From: Parahaliea maris | GTDB lineage: Bacteria > Pseudomonadota > Gammaproteobacteria > Pseudomonadales > Halieaceae | Direction: 5' to 3' | Assembly: GCF_008064665.1 (NCBI RefSeq) | Contig: NZ_VRZA01000001.1 | Coordinates: forward strand, 62,001 to 126,000 | Length of the DNA: 64,000 nt | Shown here: positions 56,053 to 64,000 of the stretch, piece by piece | Numbering within the stretch: the first letter of the stretch is position 1 | Layout: each line of letters opens with the position of its first letter | Program-made: the position numbers and the translations under genes | The notes under the pieces: model-generated | The model's database searches: none | Seen by the model: only the letters and a program-made list of their open reading frames with translations | What the model was told of the DNA's origin: nothing

Positions 56053-57516
56053 CTAGCTCTTCATTTTGATCATGGTATCCAGGATCCGCGTGGCCAGCTT
56101 GCCGTAAGGCGGCGCCAGCAGCTTCATCGCTGTGCGGTTGGCCTGGTAGAACACCGGACGCATCTTGGAGCACGCCACAAAGCCTTCGTAGCCATGGTAG
56201 TGACCCATACCGGAAGGGCCGACACCGCCAAAGGGCAGGTCGTGCTGGGCCACGTGGAACAGGGCATCGTTCACCGTTACGCCACCGGACATGATGCGCT
56301 CGATGTACATCTCGGCCAGGGCCTTGTTGTTGGTGAAGGGATAGAGCGCCAACGGGCGGTCGTTGCTATTGACGTACTCCAGCACTTCCTCGGGCTTGTC
56401 GTAGGTCAGCACCATCAGCAGCGGGCCGAAGGTCTCACGCTGGCGAATGGTCATCTCCGGCGTGGTATCCAGCACCAGGTGCAGCGGCATTTTGCGCAGC
56501 TCCGGGTTCGGTTCCTGCCCCTCGCTCAGGTTGATGACCGTCGCCCCCTTGTCACGGGCATCCGCCAGGGTCGCCTCGAGACGCTGGAACGAGCGGTCGT
56601 CGATGATGGAGGTGTAATCCACGTGGTTGATGTCGGGGCAGTGGCTGGCGACGTACTCGCGAGTCAGCGCGACAAACTCTTCGCGCTGGCTCTCGTGCAC
56701 GAACACGTAATCGACGTTGGTACAGATCTGCCCGGCGTTGAACTGTTTGACGAACATGATGCGCTCGACCGCCTTGGCCAGCGGGTAGTCCGGGGCGATC
56801 ACCGCCGGCGCCTTGCCACCCAGCTCGAGGATTACCGGGGTCAGGTTGCGGGCCGCCGAGGCCATCACCGCGCGGCCGGTCTGGCCGGAGCCGGTAAAGA
56901 TCATCAGGTCGAAGGGAATCTGTGAAAACTGGATGCCGACGCCGCCAGTCTCCTCAAAGAACACCAGTTTCTCTTTCGGGAAGTAACGCGGCGACAGCTC
57001 CTGCAGCAGCCGGGTCAGGGCGATTGAGTTCTCCGACATTTTGACCATGGCGCGGTTGCCGGCAGCGAAGGCCGCCGTCAGCTGGGAGATGGTCAGGTTG
57101 ATCGGGAAGTTCCAGGGAATGATCATGCCCATGACGCCCAGCGGCTGGGGAATGACCCGGTTTTTGGCGCCAAAATACATGGTCTTGTCGACATGGCGCT
57201 TCTGGGGCTTCATCCAGGACTTCAGGTGCTTGAGCGTGTCGGCAATGCCATCGACCACGGAGACGATCTCCGCGAACTTGCTCTCGTGCAGGGAGCGGTT
57301 GCCGTAGTCCTCGCTGATGGCAGCGATAATGGGATCGATATTCTCGGATACCATCCGCTTCAGGGTCAGCAGGTCTTCCTTGCGCTGGGCGTAGCTTGGA
57401 AAAGGCTCGGCCAGGTAAGCCTGCCGCTGCAGCTCGAAGGCTTCCATCAGTTCGTCGCGAATGTGGTCCGCGGAGTGGGCCTCTGCCGTGGGGCTGATGA
57501 CAGCTGGTGTATTCAT
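56053..57516 (-). CDS. Aldehyde dehydrogenase, coniferyl-aldehyde type
   Basis: 487-residue NAD(P)-dependent aldehyde dehydrogenase. Catalytic Cys265 in FNAGQICTNVDYV, general-base Glu231 in LELGGKAPAV, nucleotide loop FTGSGQTGR (about 207-215) and PWNFPIN. The N-terminal QRQAY and the QPLGVMGMIIPWNFP stretch fit the coniferyl/long-chain (CALDH) group. ATG at 57516 with GGGAGA upstream; the longer frame to 57591 is not needed. It faces the receptor tail-to-tail. It would oxidise the aldehyde made by the alcohol dehydrogenase or by the aldolase. Confidence 0.93.
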   Translation of the reverse strand: MNTPAVISPTAEAHSADHIRDELMEAFELQRQAYLAEPFPSYAQRKEDLLTLKRMVSENIDPIIAAISEDYGNRSLHESKFAEIVSVVDGIADTLKHLKSWMKPQKRHVDKTMYFGAKNRVIPQPLGVMGMIIPWNFPINLTISQLTAAFAAGNRAMVKMSENSIALTRLLQELSPRYFPKEKLVFFEETGGVGIQFSQIPFDLMIFTGSGQTGRAVMASAARNLTPVILELGGKAPAVIAPDYPLAKAVERIMFVKQFNAGQICTNVDYVFVHESQREEFVALTREYVASHCPDINHVDYTSIIDDRSFQRLEATLADARDKGATVINLSEGQEPNPELRKMPLHLVLDTTPEMTIRQRETFGPLLMVLTYDKPEEVLEYVNSNDRPLALYPFTNNKALAEMYIERIMSGGVTVNDALFHVAQHDLPFGGVGPSGMGHYHGYEGFVACSKMRPVFYQANRTAMKLLAPPYGKLATRILDTMIKMKS

Positions 57517-57742
57517 GGTGTTATCTCCCGCCTGAGTCAATCTGGCTGTTGTGACAGGAGCTGTAACCCGAACGGGCCGCAATACTCCCACGCTGAGTCC
57601 CGATTTTAGCTAAGCTGGTAGAAAACTCTGGCAACCAGACGACAATCCGCGTCACGCTGAAGGGCTTGGGGGATGCCGCTGGCGCTTGTAGACGGGAACG
57701 TGCCGCCCGCTACCCACGTGCGGCGGACAACAGGGGAATGCC

Positions 57743-58444
57743 ATGAAGGTACTAAAAATAGTCCCGGCTATCTTTGGGGTGACTGGCCTGCTGATGCTGG
57801 CTGGCGCTACGGCGCTATTCCTGAACACGCGCGATTTCATTGCTACCGCCGCGGTGACCGAGGGCAAAGTCACCGAGCTGGTGCGTTCACGGTCTTCGGA
57901 CTCTGACACCTATCGACCGGTCGTGGTCTTCACCACGGCCGCGGGCCGGTCGGTGGAATTCACCTCCAGCTCGGGCAGCAATCCGCCCTCCTTCCACCGG
58001 GGTGAGACCGTGACCGTACTCTACCAGCCGGATACGCCGGAGCAGGCTCGCATCGGGTCCTTTTTCTCCCTGTGGGGCTTGCCAATGATTGTTGGCGGCA
58101 TGGGCCTGGTGTTCAGCCTGGTCGGTTGGGGGATCATTGCAAGCCAGGTGCTGCGCAAGCGCCGCAACCAGCACCTGCGCCAACATGGCCTGCCAGTCAG
58201 CGCGGAGATTACCTCCGTGGACCTCGACACCTCTTTCAAGCAGAACGGTCGCAGCCCCTACCGGATACACGCCCAGTGGCAGGACCCCGGATCGCGCAAG
58301 GTCTACGTATTCAGCAGTGACGCGATCTGGTACGACCCCAGCGATTACGTCGCCATCGACGAGATTACGGTGTACGTACAGCGGGGGAACCCCTCACGCT
58401 ACCACATGGACACCAGCTTCCTGCCCCCCATGGGCGATACCTGA
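57743..58444 (+). CDS. DUF3592-type membrane protein
   Basis: 233 residues. TM1 about 7-26, a beta-rich periplasmic domain with the DUF3592 pattern (DTYRPVVVFTTAAGRSVEF, FHRGETVTVLYQPDTPEQA), TM2 about 110-133, and a second similar cytosolic domain with VSAEITSVDLDTSFKQNG. The duplicate domain on either side of the membrane is typical of the group. AGGGGAA lies before the ATG. Function unknown. Divergent from the aldehyde dehydrogenase across 226 nt. Confidence 0.85.
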   Translation: MKVLKIVPAIFGVTGLLMLAGATALFLNTRDFIATAAVTEGKVTELVRSRSSDSDTYRPVVVFTTAAGRSVEFTSSSGSNPPSFHRGETVTVLYQPDTPEQARIGSFFSLWGLPMIVGGMGLVFSLVGWGIIASQVLRKRRNQHLRQHGLPVSAEITSVDLDTSFKQNGRSPYRIHAQWQDPGSRKVYVFSSDAIWYDPSDYVAIDEITVYVQRGNPSRYHMDTSFLPPMGDT

Positions 58445-58472
58445 AGCAGCCTCCGAGCAGGCGGGCGAAAGG

Positions 58473-58664
58473 TCAGGACAGGCGGATGGGATTGTCCGCC
58501 AGCATGCGTTCCCGGGCCCGCTCGATGATGGCGCGCTTTTCCTCGGCACTGGCCATAAACCAGTCGGTAATCTCCTCGGCGGTACGGTAACAGCCCAGAC
58601 AGACGTCATCGGTGTTCAGTACACACACCGAGATGCAGGGAGATTTGGGTTCCTGCTCGCTCAC
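58473..58664 (-). CDS. DUF1289 small zinc-ribbon-like protein
   Basis: 63-residue protein of the DUF1289 family: [20 protein letters not shown] with four cysteines (C-x4-C-x7-C-x2-C) that probably bind an Fe-S cluster or zinc, followed by the family's [15 protein letters not shown] start overlaps the carbonic-anhydrase-like stop by 4 nt, so it ends the queA operon. Role unknown. Confidence 0.9.
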   Translation of the reverse strand: MSEQEPKSPCISVCVLNTDDVCLGCYRTAEEITDWFMASAEEKRAIIERARERMLADNPIRLS

Positions 58665-59185
58665 GGCAGCTCCGCGAGCAGGGCATTGAAATTGGCCGCG
58701 TTGTTCACATAGTGCTCGGCGTTGATCTGGAGCATGGCGATAGCGTCCTCGCCGAGGGTTTTCTTGACCCTGGCCGGTGCGCCCAGCACCAGGCTGCCAT
58801 CCGGGATTTCCATGCCTTCGGTGACCAGGGCATTGGCGCCAATCAGGCAGTTTTTGCCCACTTTGGCGCCGTTCAGAACCACGGCACCGATGCCGACCAG
58901 CGAGCCTTCACCGATATCACAACCGTGCAGCATGGCATTGTGACCCACGGTCACGTTGCTCCCCACCACGCAGGGAAATCCCGGGTCCGCATGCACAACA
59001 GTCCCGTCCTGAATATTGCTGCCCGCGCCGATTTCGATACGCTCCACGTCGCCGCGCAAGACACAGGAGAACCAGACACTGGCCCGGTCCTGCAAGGTCA
59101 CATCGCCAATTACAGCGGCATTGGGCGCAATGAAGTGGCCTTCACCGTTGAGTTGCGGAGCCTTGTCACCCAGGGCGTATTTCAT
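58661..59185 (-). CDS. Gamma-carbonic-anhydrase-family (YrdA-type) protein
   Basis: 174-residue left-handed beta-helix trimer of hexapeptide repeats. Metal-site residues are seen as His in VVHADP, and two His in [10 protein letters not shown], the arrangement used for zinc in YrdA and Cam-like proteins. Carbonic anhydrase activity of YrdA relatives is weak or undetected, so the function is open. Overlaps both the Nudix gene (4 nt, ATGA) and the DUF1289 gene. Confidence 0.9.
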   Translation of the reverse strand: MKYALGDKAPQLNGEGHFIAPNAAVIGDVTLQDRASVWFSCVLRGDVERIEIGAGSNIQDGTVVHADPGFPCVVGSNVTVGHNAMLHGCDIGEGSLVGIGAVVLNGAKVGKNCLIGANALVTEGMEIPDGSLVLGAPARVKKTLGEDAIAMLQINAEHYVNNAANFNALLAELP

Positions 59186-59784
59186 GGCAGATCCTCCCAG
59201 TTGCGTTTCAAATCGAGGCCGGCATCGTAGACCAGGTTGGCGATGCGGGCCAGCACCGCCGCGGTGACACCCCAGACATTGTCGTCACCAATCTGGTAGT
59301 GGGGTACATAGACTTTATGTTCACCGTACGGCATGAGCTCCAGGCGGAAGCCCTCCCGGCCATCGAAGGCAGACAGCGGCGGCATGAACGCACTGTCGAA
59401 TTCAGCCGGGTCCACCTGCAGGGACACGTCCGCCGGGATGACCCCAATGCAGGGCAGGACTTCGTAGCGTGTGCGGGTCACCAGGGGCGGCATCTGCGCC
59501 ACGGGGCGCACCAGTCCGGCCGGCAGGGCGACTTCTTCGGTGGCTTCACGCAGGGCGGTGTCCCAGGGGCTGCGATCTTCCGCCTCCCGCTTGCCACCGG
59601 GAAAGGCCACTTCCCCCGGGTGCAGGGGCAAATGCCGTGCGCGACGCCCGAGGATCACCCGCGGTTCGGATTCATCGGTAAGCGCCACCAATACCCCGGC
59701 CTGCCGGCCGCTCCCCTGCCAGGGGGCGTCATCGGCGGGAAAGTGTTCCGCCAGCGGAGACAGCAGGGCGCAGGTCGCATTCAT
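59182..59784 (-). CDS. Nudix hydrolase, CoA-pyrophosphatase (NudL/YeaB) type
   Basis: 200-residue Nudix enzyme that should split CoA or a related nucleotide to phosphopantetheine and adenosine 3',5'-diphosphate. The Nudix box runs GGKREAEDR to REATEEVAL (about 63-88) with the expected Glu cluster, and the upstream [14 protein letters not shown] is the NudL-type CoA signature. Upstream partner is the YqfO-like gene, with its TGA directly before this ATG. Cytosolic. Confidence 0.9.
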   Translation of the reverse strand: MNATCALLSPLAEHFPADDAPWQGSGRQAGVLVALTDESEPRVILGRRARHLPLHPGEVAFPGGKREAEDRSPWDTALREATEEVALPAGLVRPVAQMPPLVTRTRYEVLPCIGVIPADVSLQVDPAEFDSAFMPPLSAFDGREGFRLELMPYGEHKVYVPHYQIGDDNVWGVTAAVLARIANLVYDAGLDLKRNWEDLP

Positions 59785-60105
59785 TCAGGCACCGAAATCC
59801 GTGACCGTTCGCAGGACGTCGAAAGCCGGTTCCTCGTAAGGGTGCGCTGCGCGCAGGGCGGCAATCACCGCGGCCAGTTTGTCGTCCTCACACACCAGTT
59901 CCACCCGGTACTCGTCCACGGTCTCCAGTTCACCCGCTTTGCCCAGGAAGGGATTGGCACCCGCCAGGGGACGAAACTGCCCCTGCCCCGCCACCTGCCA
60001 GCAGCACTGGTCGTAATCGCCAATACGGCCGCCACCGGCAGTAAAGACGGCGGCCTTGACCGCCTCCAGGTGCGATTCGGGCACGTAGAAACACAGCTTG
60101 TACAT
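59785..60105 (-). CDS. YqfO/Nif3-insert-like small protein
   Basis: 106-residue ferredoxin-like (PII/CutA-type) protein starting MYKLCFYVPESHLEAVKAAV, with the family's GGGRIGDYDQC and the AAHPYEEPAFDV end. The same fold is inserted in Nif3-family proteins; the stand-alone form is often found with tgt/queA or CoA genes. Function unknown, with metal or nucleotide binding possible. It starts 4 nt after the tgt stop. Confidence 0.88.
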   Translation of the reverse strand: MYKLCFYVPESHLEAVKAAVFTAGGGRIGDYDQCCWQVAGQGQFRPLAGANPFLGKAGELETVDEYRVELVCEDDKLAAVIAALRAAHPYEEPAFDVLRTVTDFGA

Positions 60106-60109
60106 AGCC

Positions 60110-62322
<2,213 letters not shown>

Positions 62323-62341
62323 GGTTTGACGGTTTCAGACA

Positions 62342-62368
62342 TAAAAAAGCCGGCACTCGGCCGGCTTA
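62342..62368 (-). terminator. Intrinsic terminator before queA
   Basis: On the minus strand AAGCCGGC-CGAGT-GCCGGCTT followed by TTTTTAT, between the 77-residue gene's stop and queA. Confidence 0.9.
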
Positions 62369-62385
62369 TGATAGCGCGAAAAGCC

Positions 62386-62619
62386 TTATTCAGCGGCTTC
62401 TTCACCGCCAGCTTCTTCAACTGCTTCCTCGGCGGGAGCTTCTTCCTCTACCGGCTTGGGCGCAGGCGCTGCTACGGTGATCAGGCCTTCGGCCAGCAGG
62501 ATGGCCACTTTCTCTTCGCCGTTGACGGGCTTCTTGGCCGCGTCCTTGACCGCGTAGCGCTCATCGCCACGCTGGAAGATGCTGTAGTCTGCGGTTTTCT
62601 TAACCAGTTTCATCGCCAT
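62386..62619 (-). CDS. Small protein with acidic Ala/Glu tail
   Basis: 77 residues. An ordered-looking first half (MKLVKKTADYSIFQRGDERY) carries a Lys-rich strand pattern; the last 30 residues are a Pro/Glu/Ala tail (KPVEEEAPAEEAVEEAGGEE). No family recalled. GAGGAG lies 7-8 nt before ATG at 62619, so translation is likely. It has its own terminator, so it is a single-gene unit. Acidic tails of this kind occur in small ribosome- or nucleoid-associated proteins, but the role is unknown. Confidence 0.7.
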   Translation of the reverse strand: MAMKLVKKTADYSIFQRGDERYAVKDAAKKPVNGEEKVAILLAEGLITVAAPAPKPVEEEAPAEEAVEEAGGEEAAE

Positions 62620-62739
62620 GTTGTTTCTCCTCGGGTACTCATAGCACGCTGCCTGGCGGGCAGCCACGCCGTTTTCCGCCACATGCGGGACGGCGCGCAG
62701 TGTACAGGTAATCCGGGCCAAGGTTAAGGCCCTGGGTGA

Positions 62740-62767
62740 TTGCCATTTGGCCGGCGATTGCTATAAT
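62740..62767 (+). promoter_or_regulatory. Sigma-70 promoter of tRNA-Leu
   Basis: TTGCCA (62740-62745) and TATAAT (62762-62767) with a 16-bp spacer, followed by a GC-rich CGCGCGC discriminator typical of stable-RNA promoters under stringent control. Confidence 0.85.
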
Positions 62768-62809
62768 CGCGCGCTTCTCCCGGGGCGCTCACGCCGCCCC
62801 AACTCCTGT

Positions 62810-62896
62810 GCCGGAGTGGTGAAATTGGTAGACACAGGGGATTCAAAATCCCCCGCCCTTAAAAGCGTGCCGGTTCGAGTCCGGCCTCCGGTACCA
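62810..62896 (+). tRNA. tRNA-Leu (CAA anticodon)
   Basis: 87-nt class II tRNA: acceptor GCCGGAG / CTCCGGT, anticodon loop TTCAAAA giving CAA (reads UUG), a long variable arm, T-loop GGTTCGAGTCC, and encoded CCA. The 3' end is directly followed by non-tRNA sequence leading to the integrase, so it is the probable attachment site. Confidence 0.95.
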
Positions 62897-63083
62897 CATA
62901 TCCGCTATACGGGCCTCCACAGGCCAACACGATTCCTCACAGAAACACACGTTTCGTGCTTGTATAGCAGCATATTTCTAATATCCGCCCTGCACAACGT
63001 CCCCGCACAGGCCACAGGTCTACACGGGGTTCTACGTCATTTCGCGAAGCATTTCGCGCAGCAAAATGCAGGAGAACCGGATA

Positions 63084-64000
63084 ATGGATATCCACATTGC
63101 CAAAGTAAGAGACACCCTACCCCAGCGTTCCGCTCCCTACTGGCGGGTCATCAAGAAGGGCTGTGCGGTGGGCCTCCGCCGCAACCGCACCGGGGAGGAT
63201 ACGTGGGTGGGTCGCTACCGCCTGGACGGGGTAAAGCAGTTCGCTAAGTTCGGGCGGGTATCCGTCACCACATGGGAGCAGGCACTCAAGCAAGCCCAGA
63301 AGTGGTTCGCTGAGTGCGAGGCTGGCCAAAAAACATCCTACGTGACCGTGACCGAGGCTTGCCGCCTGTACGTCGAGAACCGACGTGTAGAGAAAGGCGA
63401 CAGTACCGCCGATGATGCCGAACGGCGGTTCAAGGCCCAAGTGTATGACCACCCCATCGGCAAGAAGCAATTACGCAAGCTCAGCACCACGGACGTCGAG
63501 AAGTGGCGCAATGGTATGGCGACCAAGTCCACGAAGTGTGCCGCCAACCGCAACCTACGCTCCTTCAAAGCAGCCATGAACTACGCCCGCCGACAGGGGC
63601 TGGCATCCACCGATGATGCGTGGGGACTGGTGGGCATGTTCCCCGGTGCAGACGGCAGGCGGGAGCTGTACCTGTCCCCCGCTGAGCGCCGGGAACTGAT
63701 CGACGGAGCCTACTCGTGGCTCGCGGCGTTCCTGACTGGCCTCGCCCACACTGGCGCACGACCTGGGGAACTGAGACAGGCCACAGTTGGCGACCTTGAC
63801 CTGAAAGCCCGCACCCTGAAGCTGTCCACCAGAAAAGGCAACGGCGGAACTCTGCGGGTGCGCCACTTCCCATTATCTAACCCCCAAGCCTACGCCTTCT
63901 TCAAACAGCAGGCCTCCGGGAAGCTACCTAGCGCTCCGTTGTTCCCCACGGCAGCAGGAGGCTTCATAGCGGAGGCAGTGCTAAGTAGCTCTATCCGAAA
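63084..64000 (+). CDS. Tyrosine recombinase / phage-type integrase (cut by window end)
   Basis: 305 residues seen: an N-terminal arm-binding-like part (RVIKKGCAVGLRRNRTGEDT), a core-binding domain about 90-175, and a catalytic domain whose first Arg is in HTGARPGELRQA (Arg226), with the beta-sheet Lys in LSTRKGNGG. The box II His-x-x-Arg and the Tyr lie past the window. ATG at 63084 has GGAG upstream. It starts 187 nt after tRNA-Leu, in the same direction, as for tRNA-targeting islands or prophages. Distinct from housekeeping xerD at 37534. Confidence 0.9.
   Translation, partial: MDIHIAKVRDTLPQRSAPYWRVIKKGCAVGLRRNRTGEDTWVGRYRLDGVKQFAKFGRVSVTTWEQALKQAQKWFAECEAGQKTSYVTVTEACRLYVENRRVEKGDSTADDAERRFKAQVYDHPIGKKQLRKLSTTDVEKWRNGMATKSTKCAANRNLRSFKAAMNYARRQGLASTDDAWGLVGMFPGADGRRELYLSPAERRELIDGAYSWLAAFLTGLAHTGARPGELRQATVGDLDLKARTLKLSTRKGNGGTLRVRHFPLSNPQAYAFFKQQASGKLPSAPLFPTAAGGFIAEAVLSSSIR

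Noticed and set aside
62747-63247. 166-codon frame running through tRNA-Leu
   Set aside because: It crosses the tRNA and is out of frame with the integrase, which has its own ribosome site.

Overview
The window comes from the chromosome of a GC-rich, Gram-negative gammaproteobacterium. Conserved blocks point there: xerD-dsbC, hom-thrC-recJ, prfB-lysS, rpsP-rimM-trmD-rplS next to ffh, and queA-tgt. A TonB-dependent receptor next to a PQQ/haem alcohol dehydrogenase, and small DUF1289 and gamma-carbonic-anhydrase genes, would suit a marine Halieaceae/Cellvibrionales-type bacterium. That placement is inference from gene order and style, not from a marker search.

Layout. 1-4006: lipid A phosphoethanolamine transferase (eptA, cut by the left edge), divergent from a small exported protein and a PmrAB-like two-component pair; a PmrA-box-like repeat lies in front of eptA. 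4030-11878: mixed accessory genes: a cysteine-rich secreted protein with a phospholipase-A2-like His-Asp site, an FGE-fold protein without the FGE cysteines, a YihY/BrkB membrane protein, a secreted trypsin-like protease and a carboxymuconolactone-decarboxylase-like protein. 11973-16692: a small island-like segment bracketed by the true guaA 3' end and a decayed, internally inverted copy of it. It holds a TpsB-type outer-membrane transporter and a partner exoprotein built on about 17 copies of a 30-residue repeat. 16693-21420: guaA, guaB, xseA and a 30-residue membrane peptide antisense to the end of xseA.

21542-25742: a cAMP/phosphorelay locus. A Crp-type regulator is divergent from a cyclase that carries a receiver domain, a stand-alone receiver and a membrane histidine kinase. 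25693-38442: housekeeping (lysS, prfB with its programmed frameshift, recJ, thrC, hom, an AlaC-like aminotransferase, dsbC, xerD), interrupted by a CueR-like regulator and metal-efflux-type permease pair with a classical 19-bp-spacer MerR promoter. 38531-43230: a PhoX-like protein, a di-haem cytochrome and a cation diffusion facilitator. 43403-49383: rplS-trmD-rimM-rpsP, ffh, a CcsA-like protein and a CorB-like protein.

49478-57516 looks like a catabolic module: FAH-fold hydratase, HpaI-type aldolase, quinohaemoprotein alcohol dehydrogenase, TonB-dependent receptor and coniferyl-aldehyde-type dehydrogenase. 57743-62619 carries a six-gene operon queA-tgt-yqfO-like-nudL-like-gamma-CA-DUF1289 and a few small genes. 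The window closes with tRNA-Leu(CAA), directly followed by a tyrosine integrase that runs off the right edge, so the left end of a tRNA-borne island begins about 62.9 kb.

The parts most worth a second look are the guaA-bracketed TpsB/repeat-protein segment, the PmrA-box-like eptA promoter, the Crp/cyclase locus, the antisense membrane peptide, and the CueR-like promoter that begins at the recJ stop codon.
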